From positions 44,280,796 to 44,344,795 of the forward strand of contig CP099839.1 of the NCBI GenBank assembly GCA_030062745.1: 64,000 nucleotides of DNA, given 5' to 3'. Source of the stretch: Capitulum mitella (lineage: Eukaryota > Arthropoda > Thecostraca > Pollicipedomorpha > Pollicipedidae). The first letter of the stretch is position 1; each line of letters starts with the position of its first letter. The notes beneath the pieces are model-generated. The model was not told where the DNA came from, made no database searches, and was given only the letters and a program-made list of their open reading frames with translations. The translations under genes were made by a program, and so were the position numbers. Shown in pieces: positions 49,201 to 59,929 of this stretch.

Positions 49201-49737
49201 TGTCACTGGTCGTGTCCCCTCGCAATTCACTCACTTGCGTTTCGGGAGCTCTTGTGTTTCAGGTCCGGATCTCACCATGACACAGGACGTGATCGCTTTT
49301 CACACACAGCCGACAATGTTTGAGTGGGCTGACGTTGCAGTTCATATTGGCCATTAGTTTCATGGATTTTCTGACGTTTTAGACAGCGAAAAGACAGCAA
49401 ACGGTGGCAATTATCTCCCGGCGTAGAATGAATTTCCCATTAACTTTGTCAGGATTTAGCCTGGGCTTCGACAAAAAGAGGGACATTACGAACCCAGTCC
49501 CCTCTAAACTGAAATTCCCGGATTTCAGTCGCTTTGTTTCCCATGTTCGGACAGTTTTAACCATTTTCGTTCTTCGTGCGTAAAAAAAAACATCAAATTT
49601 TCAGTCGCGAGAAGGCTATGATCCCCTTGGCTCACCGTTGGTTATCCCCCTGAACCCTGTGGCGTTGTATGAATGGAAACCATTCTTAATTTAGCGTCAC
49701 AAATTCCAAAAACGTTTCTCCGCACTTGGATTGTATC
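46216..49737. other. Intergenic, no recognised gene
   Basis: A self-complementary ACGTAACGTTACGTAACGT tract at about 49139-49160. A 141-codon minus frame (46796-47221) has no family resemblance. Confidence 0.4.
47335..47400 (+). repeat. Dispersed repeat family A, short copy 3
   Basis: Only the right half: GTTAAATTTCCCAAAAAGTG, a C/G-rich part, then GCGCCTATA. Confidence 0.45.
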
Positions 49738-50907
49738 TTAACCCGTCCCCGACTGGGGGGCAGTTGACTGCCCCCCTGAGGTTTTTCCTGAGATTGCGAG
49801 AGAACGAACAAACACAGAGTCACGAAACTTTGTGCACCTTTTGCTCCATCAATTTTACATCTCGTGTCAGAATTTTGATATCAGGTCAGGTCAGGTGCCT
49901 GACCTAGGTCAGGTGAAAGAGACCTATGTCCAAAAAAGTTTAGCGCTCTGTAACTTTTTCACAAAACAAGATATCTCAATAATACTTTCAGGGATTAGTG
50001 AACGTGATAAATGCAACAAATCTGCTATCTCAGATTTTTCGGAATTTTCCGGGTCATTGACCTAAGGTCAAACCCATTTTTAAGACATGTCGTCGTTTTT
50101 TTGGAAATTGACGGAATATTTCATAACATTTTTAGTGTGGAGTCAAGCAGACGTCTAATTTCCATCATTGGGCAAAGTATTAATGACTTCCAGCTATTGA
50201 CCTGAGGTCAGGTCACGAATAACTGTAGTGAGCGAAAATGTACCACCGTCAAAATCGGCGATGAATTACTCAGAATAAGTAGAAAATGGCAGAACTAGCT
50301 TGCACAGACGTAAGTAATACCAGGAACCTCAAAAAGTTTGAAAAAATAGCATGTTTTGGAAATAAACAGGCTCTGGCGAATAAAGCTCCGCCAATTTTGT
50401 AGATTGATAAGTAATACATTTTTCCAAAATTTAAGCATGAAAAACCATCACAAGAACCTCTAAGGTCAATAAAATATACAAAGATCGTCTTTTTTTGCGA
50501 AAATAAAGGAACGCTAAAATAAGTTTCCGTCAATTTGTGACCGCATACGGCAGCAGCGCACGCATGGCAGCTGCCGCGAGAAATGCCGTGTCTTTAACTC
50601 AACGTTTCGGCGTATATATTTAACAAATCTGGGAACATTATTAGTCACAGCCCTTGAGATTCAGGCCATTTCTCGGTCTCATGCAGTCGGCTATGAGAAA
50701 ACATATATATATGGAGCGTAAATTGCTTACATATTATCTAAAACTAAAAATGAGACCAGTTTCGAGCTCTACTCGTCACAAGCTTTCCAACCGTATGCTT
50801 ATTTTTATCGTGCGACCAACCATTCGTGAGTTAGAGGGGGGCTGGTCAACTGCCCCCCCCCCCAGTCGCCCGTGTTCGAACCGGACCGACGGTCGTGCGC
50901 GGGTTAA
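49738..50907. mobile_element. TTAA-bounded non-autonomous element (piggyBac-like candidate)
   Basis: Begins TTAACCCG (49738) and ends CGGGTTAA (50907). Next to each end lies a short snapback: GGGGGGCAGTTGAC followed by GCCCCCC on the left, and a similar G-run/GTTGAC/C-run on the right. The right terminus carries about 30 extra bases. TTAA target sites and CCC-starting termini are the hallmark of piggyBac elements. The 1.17-kb interior has no transposase frame but has three everted TGACCT/AGGTCA palindromes. A second, truncated copy is at 57515-57885, proving it is a dispersed family. Confidence 0.65.
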
Positions 50908-51880
50908 ACCTCGTTGTCCAGTGGGATCTGTGTAAACGCTATTGCTGTGGATAGCTTCTTCACCTAAAATCCTGTCATATCCAGAATCCTCCGGTAATGA
51001 AAACTCAAATAAGTTTCATTACTGATTCGTCACCTTTTGTATTTCTTGTGACTGCCTTTTCCGTTCAGCAGTGGAGTCTTATTGGTCATGGCAAACTTAC
51101 AAAACTGTGTTCGGAGCTCTAAAAAAACGGCAGAAGTTTTTTTCTAACAGCTGAGCCTGAACGTGCTAATGTGCTGAAGTGGATAGCGGAGAGATAAGAG
51201 TCCATGTTAAGCCAAGAGTACTACCGGACTCTCACTCCATCGTCCAAGTGTTCCCAAATATGGCGTACTTTTGTCCCGGACACCGAGCTCGTTGAGACTG
51301 GGGATCTTGATCGTGCCGCGTCGTGCCTGGCTGACTCTTTCGGTCTTGGCCAAATACAGGTGCCTGTCCAGTGTCCAGTGTCAAACCCAGTGTCTGTCAC
51401 TCACTGCACCCTGTTCATCTGTTTCCTTATCCACCAGACGACGGCGTAGAGACGGTCGGTTCACAACCGAGAAACAAATTTAGATAAGGATTAAAGCTCC
51501 TGTAAAAAAAGTGCGGAGTGTGAGAGTAAATGAATCGCATTCGACTGACGCATGTTGAAGAATTTAAAATGGCGCAGATTTTGCAGCTGCCGTACAACAG
51601 CTTACTATAACAGTCTCATTTCCATTGTGTCTGGAATTCATCGCATCTCTGATACGCCTCGAGCATACAGAAACCACATTCTAAACACGAAAAAGCGTAT
51701 ATTCAAGGAATGACAGCTCACGAGGATGGACTGTCGCGGTGCAACCGTGTCTTAACGACCCTCATATATTTTTGAACAGTGTGGAAAAAGCTTATTACAG
51801 CGATTCAGGGCAATTTAACACACACTGTAAGAAATCGAGCATGTTTTATGCAGCTGGATCCATCTCTGTCATATTTGCTC
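50908..51880. other. Intergenic between TTAA element and cuticle genes
   Basis: No gene recognised; the last 40 bases are the conserved 3' flank of the cuticle gene (ATAATCGGGCGCCGTGTTGC is shared with copy 2). Confidence 0.45.
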
Positions 51881-51915
51881 AGGATACCCTATAATCGGGC
51901 GCCGTGTTGCTGACA

Positions 51916-53017
51916 TCAGACGTAGGCCTGTTCGGCCCAGAACAGCTCCGGGTGCTCGATCCTCAGCTGCTGGTACTCGGGGATCTGAGCAGGAGCCACC
52001 GGCAGGTGGGCGCCCTGAGGCTGGAAGCCGCCCTCGTCGGCCACGTAGCTGATCTGGTAGGTGTTGCCGTCGTCTCCCACAAACTGGAAGTTGCCCTGCT
52101 GGCTGAGGCTGCCCGTCTCTGGCTGGGGTCCGGGATAAGTCCGACCCACCTCTTCCACCTGAACATATAAAAAGTTTGAATGGATACTGCCAGTAAAGCT
52201 CATAATTTACATTTCCATGTCGCACCGAATAACCATCATTAAGTTGGTCTCTTATCGATCGTCCTACGGTAATGGTGATGTGATACGAAAAAATTAAGGA
52301 ACTCCCTAATGTGGCCTCGCATCCTTTTCCCTTGCACCCAAAGTAAAGTGCTTGAACGGAAAAGACTAATAATCATCTCCACAACACACAAATACACATA
52401 TGGTTTTCTGTACGTTCTACCTTGCACATGTTTCAAACAAACAAATTATGTGAAGAAATGAAAAAAAATGTGTGCACCCTCCTCAACGCACACGCTTTCC
52501 AGAGAATCGACGGCATCAAATACTAACCGACAAGATCGCCTTACATCGTACTCACCGCCTGTCCGTTGTCCTGTTCGTAGCTGTACTCATAGCTTCCAGT
52601 GTTGGGGTCCTGATCAAACCTCTGACTGAGAATGCGAATCTCAGGCTGTCCTGACCTTTGGTTGTAAGTCTGAGGAGCAGCCACGGCCGCAGCCAGCACG
52701 GTGGTCAGCACCAACTGGAACAAGAATCAGGCACTTTCTACCGGATGCTCCCTGTGAGCGAGGATATCTGTGTCTGGCCTAAAAAAGTGGGGAAGATAAC
52801 GAGCATACCATGATAAAAGAGTCAGAAATTTTCAATGATTACTTGAGATCAGCAGTTACATTGTACAGTCCATAAGGTATATTATCTAACGGCACACAGG
52901 ACCTATCCGTATCAAACTGGGCCGCGTTAAAATCACGAATTTCTAATCTTCCACAGTACTTTGCTGAATAGCGTGAGGTGCTAAAGCTATCAAAAGCAAT
53001 GCACACACCATTTTCAT
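51916..53017 (-). CDS. RR-1 cuticle protein, copy 1 (three exons)
   Basis: Secreted structural protein of the chitin-containing exoskeleton. I join exon 1 (53009-53017, codes MKM), exon 2 (52556-52714) and exon 3 (51916-52158, ends TGA) into 136 codons. Introns of 294 and 397 bases have GT/AG ends and leave the frame intact. Residues 1 to about 16 form a signal peptide ([13 protein letters not shown] core), split by intron 1 after three codons, a layout typical of arthropod CPR genes. The C-terminal half fits the Rebers-Riddiford pattern G-x8-G-x6-Y-x-A-x-E-x-G-[FY]-x7-P-x2-P exactly, with [16 protein letters not shown] giving the RR-1 (soft cuticle) form. The aromatic residues are known in this family to bind chitin. 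It lies 6 kb downstream of a 94% identical copy in the same orientation. The start is fixed by the TATA/initiator promoter just upstream. I am confident of the family; the exact cuticle layer and stage are unknown. Confidence 0.95.
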
Positions 53018-53043
53018 GGTTCTGCTGTGTTAGCAGGCCTGCA

Positions 53044-53078
53044 ACTGATGCCTCTGCGTGGATGACTGAGGCTTTATA
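53044..53078 (-). promoter_or_regulatory. Core promoter of cuticle gene copy 1
   Basis: A TATAAAG box (53072-53078) is followed by a perfect arthropod initiator TCAGT (53044-53048). The initiator A at 53046 lies 32 bases after the first T of the box. The inferred 5' leader from there to the ATG at 53017 is about 29 bases. Copy 2 has the same elements with identical spacing. Confidence 0.85.
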
Positions 53079-53099
53079 TCCCTCACGCCTACAGCAACG

Positions 53100-53560
53100 C
53101 CACCAAACGGCGAGTGGATACAGCCAGCCAATGTTGTAAGGGTCGGGAACTTACAGCGACATCAGTGAATTAAGTGGTCACGATGCGCGGTTTTGCACCC
53201 TACTGTGAAATAATACTGGGTATCTCCGCAATGCAGATAGAAAGAAACATAGAAAGCGGAAGGTACATCTCAGCCAAGATGTGGCGTTCCGTATTACCAC
53301 TGAATACTCTTCATGCATGTGGTAGGTATTGGGGCTGCTTACGTATTAAAATGAGTCAAATTTATAAAAAAAGTGAGTTTTCCTGCAGTATGTCTCCACA
53401 CAGCAAACCAAAGACTCGAGGCGAAAGAACGAGCAGCCATGAATGCCATTTCGTAGCTGCCGAATCCTACGAATGGTTTGTCAAAGGAAATATAGTGATC
53501 ACATACGTCAACAGGTTTTCCGGGCAAACGACTTCCCACTGAATGAAATGTGGTACAATT
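53100..53560 (-). promoter_or_regulatory. Conserved upstream flank of cuticle copy 1
   Basis: This stretch aligns along its length with 59930-60390 upstream of copy 2. The best-kept block is about 53421-53545 (matching 60246-60372), which shares GCCATGAATGCCATTTCGTA and a common end CGACTTCCCACTGA or close to it. It lies 370-500 bases upstream of the start site. A shared enhancer is possible, but simple descent from the duplication also explains it. Short ORFs here have no family resemblance. Confidence 0.5.
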
Positions 53561-53829
53561 GCGCAACAAATTTTTGATAAAAAACACCACACAAAACAGC
53601 ATTTTGGTTGAGTTAAAACAGACAATTCTGCCTCCCAGTTGACTGGAATAAATTGACATGAAATAAAAGATTTCAAACATACGCTGTAATTCGGCACCAC
53701 CCGGGGATGTCAAACACGGCACCCCTCGGCTTTTCGTAAATAACTTCTGAACCCGTAAAGCCAGCCCAACCAAACTTTCAGTAGTTGTTTATCAATCAGA
53801 TCTACATGTTCTGTCATCAAAACCATCCC

Positions 53830-55800
53830 CATGCTGGGTCAGGTCATAGAGATATGACGTCATAAACGAACTCTTGCATGTATATTTTCGCCTCTTCGGG
53901 CGGTGGCGCGAACATGACTCGTTTTTTTTTAAATAACATTCGCGAATTTTTGGTATGAACTATTTAGATTTACATAGCACACGGCACCCGAAAGGAAATA
54001 CAACCGTGACACGTCAACATTGGGGGTCATGCTAGGTCACATGCATGATGGCAACTGGACTGACTTGCACTGTAGGCGATAAAAGTAGCTGCCGCTGACC
54101 TTCCCCATAGTTCAAGCCAGACAAAAATATTATGCGCCTCTTAGCATGGCTTACTAAATGCAACCTGAGATCATGTCCGCTCACGTCATAGATTGATGTC
54201 AAAACGAATGAAATACATCGTCGTCTGTGGAAGATCGTTCAGTAGCAGCAGTGAACAAGTTGTGTGCCTAGTCGGAAAAAGCACTTTCTGACATAACCTG
54301 GCTTAACCTAAGCCCGTAACCTGGCTTAACCTTAGCACACACTGCAAATTTAGTTAACACGAGATGTCATTTCAGTTCTGTACTTACACAATGTAGAATC
54401 CTAGCGAGCAACAACTGCTCTTTGTGAGGAAGAGTAATGCAACATTATCCGACCTGACCTATAATGACCTTGACTGGATGAAAAGCAGGTAGTGCCGAAC
54501 TAATCATCAGAAGGTTTCACTTGAGTCCTTTTTATCACGTGGATCGAAACGACTGCGAGTTAGTACCAATTTTTGGCATGTGAAGTAAAACCAATATTTC
54601 ACCTGACCTAGGCTGACATTAACCTCGCATTTTTGTTACATTATGGCATGCTTCTGATGCAGGACCGTGACCTTTGGTCTGATGAAATCTTTGGTCAATT
54701 GAAAGCTCTGAGGCCAGTATTGCCGATGATATGATGTACGAACCGGTGTCAGTTTTTCTGACGTCGTGCTATGCATTCTGCGTGACCTGTGACGTCATCA
54801 ATTTCGTGATCAGTGTTTACACAATATTTTCTGAATCGTAAGACTCAGGGGTATCGTTTGGTGGTAGACCGGTTCAGATCCGACGGTTAGATCCTGAAAC
54901 AGCAGAGGTGCCCTTTTTGACACCCCCAGGCGTTCACGGACATAAAAACACGTCAGGCGGTGCCGGGTTAACCCTATTCCCGTATCCATCACGCGAGTAC
55001 ACATTCCCGTATTGTGGGGAGGGGAGACTTATTTCCCCACCCCAGAGATTTCGAGGCTACACATCCGATTTTATCGCAACAATCGGCAATTGGTCATGGT
55101 AAATTACACTGTTATATAAAATAAGCTTTGAAAGTCCGGTAAGGAGCGGACACAAGGAGCCACAACACGGGTTATTTGTTTTTCTTCTTATAAGTCCGAT
55201 GCTCATTTACCGGTTTTGATGCAGCTAATCGACGGGACTTTCCCTTTGGCACGTGCGCTTACATTTTGTGGAAATTCATAGGCGTTCACAGGGTTTGGAA
55301 AACAGGAGGAATATTTTATTTTTTTCAAAACTGAGTAAACATCAAAGCCTAAAACATCTTCAAAGACTTTGGTTGTCATTCTGTGTTTCAGAAGCATAAA
55401 TTACATTGCACTGTTCGTACAATGTTGGCATAGGCGGCGCCAGGGACATGAAGAAGGGGAACAGTCATGGTCGCATGTTCATCAGGTCATGTTATGACAT
55501 TGGACCTCAGATCACCTTAGGTGACCTAAAAGTCGCATGGAATTGCCTTGGGTTCATTGCACAGTGTTTGAAAACGTTCCCAGAGATTTTAATTGACTAA
55601 ATTTCTAAAACTCCTATTTATGACCGCCGCGCTATAGGGTACGTGCGAGGACATAATATTTTATAACTCCTTGACATGACCTGGTATCGACCTGAAGAGC
55701 AGTATATATTAATTTTTGCGTTTAGAAATATCCTTCAAAAGTATGTTTACGAAATCAAACTCTGTCACTTGGTCATGGTCTGACCTTATAAATGGGCCTG
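53830..55800. promoter_or_regulatory. Cluster of AGGTCA/TGACCT half-sites
   Basis: Twelve exact AGGTCA or TGACCT hexamers occur in about 2 kb upstream of cuticle copy 1, where about one is expected by chance. Two TGACGTCA sites (53855, 54790) are also here. Ecdysone-pathway receptors (HR3, E75, FTZ-F1 types) are known to bind AGGTCA-like sites and to drive cuticle genes; function here is inferred. Confidence 0.35.
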
Positions 55801-56197
55801 AAGTCAGCAGCGATATTTCTTCAAGTTTGCCCATTTGTATGACTACACACTGAAAAGGATTGTTAAGCTCCATCTTGAAAAGGAAATATTTTTGGAGGCT
55901 ATTTTTCTTTTATCTTAAGCAGTGCCATAAATGACATGAGGTGCCCCCAGAACATGAGGTCTTACTCCGCCGCCGGACAAAAAAAATCATGGAAATTTAA
56001 CATAATGAGTAAAAAGTGATGGGAAAAGTGACCGAGTTCCGTGAAGCTGCTTCAGCAGTCCTAAAAATGGCAAGCAAAAAAAAACGGAGGTGCTTCGAAA
56101 ACTCCCCACCATACCGTAATAGGGTTAATGCAACAAAAATGACAACAAAAAATATCATTCAATCAACGACAGTAGCAAGAACGGTACGATGGTGCTT

Positions 56198-56246
56198 GCA
56201 CAATCCTTGAACACGCAATGTACCATTGCGTGTTCAAGGACTGTGT
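56198..56246. repeat. Near-perfect 23-bp inverted repeat with 3-base loop
   Basis: Arms at 56198-56220 and 56224-56246 match at 21 of 23 positions; the inner 17 pairs are perfect (TCCTTGAACACGCAATG). The loop TAC is too short for a normal microRNA precursor. Confidence 0.9.
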
Positions 56247-57239
56247 AGACAGGGCGGTTTCATTCTAAAACCACACAGCTACATCGACGGATAAGATCAT
56301 GTGACAACTCTTCATGGTGTGTTCTTACTGTAAATGTCACGAATAGTCTCAATAGTATGGTATATCACGTATGCTATGAGTAATTACTAGCCTGTCAGAT
56401 GTGCCGCTCTAACAGAAATAAACGTTCTTCCTTTATGTAACTATTGGAATCAACACAGATGTGATTACCTAACTAATATCCCCGCGCAAAATGAAACTTT
56501 AGGTCTGTATGACTTTGAGCTAAGAATTTCAGTTGCCATAAGATGTGCATGTTTCAAACAATGCACCTATGTTAGAGGCAACACACCACCTTGGTTGATA
56601 TTTGATTCATGGGATACATGTGACGCACGAGCTGTAAGCCATGTTCCACGAAATCTCGAAACGTTTCAGCAAAGTTATCTACAGCAAAGGGCAAGAAGAT
56701 TTTCGTATTAGATATTTACCAATAACGTACTAAACATTCATCAAAGCTCCCTACAATCTCGCACAAATACAAACACAACCGCAGACTGTGCTATGACTCT
56801 GTACAAAAGTACATCCAAATCTCTGCTATGGGTCAAGATACTGGCTTTACATGTCAGCTGAAACAACGTGTTCTGCGACTGAGATATGAACCTGTCTGGT
56901 CGTGATGCCGTTCTACGACCAACTTAACTTTAGTCATGAGATGTTTTTCATTGTTTCATTACCTGCTACGTGAAATTCACCTTGTACATTCTTGCGCCAT
57001 CACTGCTTGAGCTGACTGCCAATATTCCTGATTTTACCATGGGTGATTTTATCATTTTATCATATACGACGCGTGACAGCTAAAAGCCAGAAGTGTGGAT
57101 CTGTCATTAAATATACATATGTATTTGCATCTGTATCTGTGTCTGCACAGCATACTTTCGTATTCTGTATAAATGCTGTACTGATCAGATATCTTTATTT
57201 CTTTTTAACAATTCTTAGAATAAAGCTCCGCATCAGAAA

Positions 57240-58490
57240 GGATACCAGGCTGTTGCGATGAACAGAGTTAGATATAGCTCCAAGGACGCTTCAAAAACGC
57301 TTGGTGTTTCACTTAAATCGTTTATAACGTCATGACAGCCTCTTACTGAGAGGGGAACAACCCAAAGCAAGCCAGTTCCGGGTCGAAAACGGCCAGGTCG
57401 CACCAAAAGACCGCTGGAGATCGTTCGCACGAAAGTCACAAGAAACCCTCGGTGCAGCGTGAGGTAAATGGCTGAGAACCCCTAAGTTTCTCGTAGGACA
57501 AGGGGAAGGAATTATTAACCCGCGCACGACCGTCGGTCGGTAACGATCACGCCCGACCGCCCGGGGGAACGGTTGACCGCCCCCTCTAACTCACGAGCGG
57601 TTGGTCGTACGGTAAAAATAAGCACACCGTTGGAAAGCTCGTACAGCTCGAAACCGGTCTCATTTTTAGTTTTAGATAATATGTAAGCAATTTACGTCCT
57701 ATATATGTTTTCTCGTAGCCGACTGCATGAGACCGAGAAACGGCCTGAATCTCAAGGGGTGTGACTAATAACGCATAGGTAAAGGCAACAGCGCACGAGT
57801 AAAGGTTCGCAGATGCCGATACACGTCTAATTTCTCAGATTTGTTAAATATATACGCCGAAACGTTGAGTTAAAGACACGGTGGACATTTCATTTCGGAC
57901 ATTTCACGGTGGAGGCACTGACCACCTCTCAGAATGACCGAATGCTCTCAAACGGTTCGGCTGGCATTAACTCAAGTATCCGAACAGTTTCCGTCACCGT
58001 AAGCCCGAATGAGTGATGGTTTGGGCAGCAGTGGCAGCAAATGTCAAGTCTCCATGGTCTTCACTGAAGAGGGTGTCAAGGTTAGCAGTCAGGTTTATGC
58101 GAAAATGTTGGAAGATAACGTGTTGCCCTAAGTCACTGAAACTTCCAGCATTCAGAATGTCTTTGCACGAGACGGTGCACCCTCTCACACCTCGAATTTT
58201 ACCCAGAAATGGTGCAAGAGCTATTTCAAGGGGTTTTGGGGTGAGAGCATGTAGTCAATCTCCAGTCCAAGTGTCAATTCCATGGACTTAACCATGTGGT
58301 CCCCTTTGGGGAGTGATGTCTGTAACCGCTCTGAAGCAGACTTTCGTGGCTGCTTGGTCAAGTCTCAGCGAGGAAACCTTGCGGTGTTCATGCGACTTGG
58401 TCCTCTGTCGTCTCAAGGACATGATCAAAGTCATAGGTGGACGCATCGAGCAGTGATTCCGGGTATGTGTTCTGCTGATATATGACAATA
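57240..58490 (+). mobile_element. mariner-family transposase pseudogene, interrupted
   Basis: Left part (57280-57490): helix-turn-helix region with ASKTLGVSLKS, GRKRPGRTKR and EIVRTKVTRNPR. Right part from about 57895: HFTVEALTTSQNDRML, then VMVWAAVAAN, a frameshifted YAKMLEDNVLP, the second catalytic segment RDGAPSHTS (Asp codon at 58171), and QKWC. The third segment (SPDxNPMD in the family) is damaged to a form ending NSMD. Stops and frame changes are frequent. About 200 bases between the halves are replaced by a truncated TTAA element. The segment past 58490 continues into sequence shared with the right edge of the window. Confidence 0.85.
57515..57885. mobile_element. Truncated inverted copy of the TTAA element inside mariner
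   Basis: Starts TTAACCCGCGCACGACCGTC and matches the reverse complement of 50575-50907 almost throughout. Shared landmarks are CTCATTTTTAGTTTTAGATA, GCCGACTGCATGAGACCGAG, and ACGCCGAAACGTTGAGTTAA near its inner end. About 60 extra bases lie near 57770-57830. The match ends at about 57885, so the other terminus is missing. Confidence 0.75.
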
Positions 58491-59014
58491 AAGGTGCGAA
58501 TACATAAAGGCTTTTTTTTTTGTTCTTGAGCTATGGAATTATTAGAACAGGTATGTTTTCCGCCCATTTTCTACAAGACACATAGAGTAGATTACACAAA
58601 TGTGAGACGTCAGATGCCATACCTTGTTTTCAGCGACCTAATTTGATGAATGTATTGCTACAAACGTTCCACTGGCCAGTAATAAATGTTTTCCGATGCC
58701 TAGACAAAATTGCACATAGAGGTCATCGCTCCACAACGGTTTCGACGGTTTATCCATCTTATCTCTGGTGACGTCGAGTATAATAAACCGTGCATTGAAC
58801 ACCAGAAGGTGTGTATTCATACAAAGAAGAAAAGTAGCATGCATTGCGATAGCACAACATATCAGGGAGCAATGCAGTCTCACACATGATGGGCACGGCG
58901 TTGGACGACACAGTCCAAGATAATCTAACACGTTCGGTCACAAAATGAGCAGTTGGTCATTTCAATGTCACATTTGTTCAGAATGCAATATAATCGGGCG
59001 CCGTGTTGCTGATA

Positions 59015-59826
59015 TCAGACGTTATAGGCCTGTTCGGCCCAGAACAGCTCCGGGTGCTCGATCCTCAGCTGCTGGTACTCGGGGATCTGAGCAGGAGCCA
59101 CCGGCAGGTGTGCGCCCTGAGGTTGGAAGCCGCCCTCGTCGGCCACGTAGCTGATCTGGTAGGTGCTGCCGTCGTCTCCCACAAACTGGAAGTTGCCCTG
59201 CTGAGTCAGACTGCCCGTCTCTGGCTGCGGGCCTGGGTAGCTCTGACCCGTCTCCGCCACCTGCAGCGACATGACACAATATTAAGCACGGATCAGGCCT
59301 CCTAAACATAACCCTCTCCAAGTGAGCCAACCCTGATGGCCAAATCTGACGTCACGACTCACCGCCTGTCCGTTGTCCTGTTCGTAGCTGTACTCGTAGC
59401 TTCCCGTGTTGGGGTCCTGGTCGAACCGCTGGCTGAGGATGCGAATCTCAGGCTGTCCTGACCTTTGGTGGTAGGTTTGAGGAGCAGCCACGGCCGCAGC
59501 CAGCACAGTGGTCAGCACCAACTGGAACAAGAAACAACTTCTCATTACCGGATACTCTCTGTGAGCGGAGGCGTCTGAGTCCGGCCTCAAAATTAGGGAA
59601 AGATAACAAGCATACCATGACAAAGGGACCCGACATTTCTTTCCTGATTATCAATTGAAAGCAGAAGTTACTCTGTATAATCCCTAACGTGTTATCTAAC
59701 GGCACACAGGACCTTTTCGTAGCAAACTGGCTTCGTTAAAATCACGCGTTTTCAGTCTTCTACAGCATTTTTCTAGATAGCTTGAGGTACTAGAGTCGTC
59801 ACTAGAAATGCACTCACCAGTTTCAT
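59015..59826 (-). CDS. RR-1 cuticle protein, copy 2 (three exons)
   Basis: Tandem paralogue of the gene at 51916-53017 with the same exon plan: exon 1 59818-59826 (MKL), exon 2 59363-59521, exon 3 59015-59260 (TGA), 137 codons. Intron 1 is 296 bases, nearly the same as in copy 1, but intron 2 is only 102 bases against 397. Signal peptide, [14 protein letters not shown] segment, RR-1 core [16 protein letters not shown] and acidic-aromatic tail ([10 protein letters not shown]) are conserved. The proteins differ at eight positions, mostly just after the intron 2 junction, plus one extra Asn before the final Val. Role inferred from the family: chitin-binding component of the procuticle, secreted by epidermis. 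Both genes and their flanks are duplicated, so shared regulation is likely. The product could equally be called an endocuticle structural glycoprotein; that is a naming matter, not a different function. Confidence 0.95.
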
Positions 59827-59852
59827 GGTTCTGCTGCGTTTGCAGGCCTGCA

Positions 59853-59887
59853 ACTGATGCCTCTGTGTGGATAACTGCGGCTTTATA
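59853..59887 (-). promoter_or_regulatory. Core promoter of cuticle gene copy 2
   Basis: TATAAAG at 59881-59887 and TCAGT initiator at 59853-59857, with the initiator A at 59855, again 32 bases from the first T of the box. The ATG is at 59826, giving an inferred 29-base leader as in copy 1. Confidence 0.85.
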
Positions 59888-59929
59888 TCCCTCATGGGTA
59901 CAGGAACGCTGCCTAGCGGCGGGTAGATA

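Noticed and set aside
56198..56246. microRNA precursor
   Set aside because: The loop of three bases and a stem of 23 bases are outside the usual precursor shape.
58638..58931. 97-codon minus frame near cuticle copy 2
   Set aside because: No conservation of the frame in the duplicated flank at 63.9 kb.
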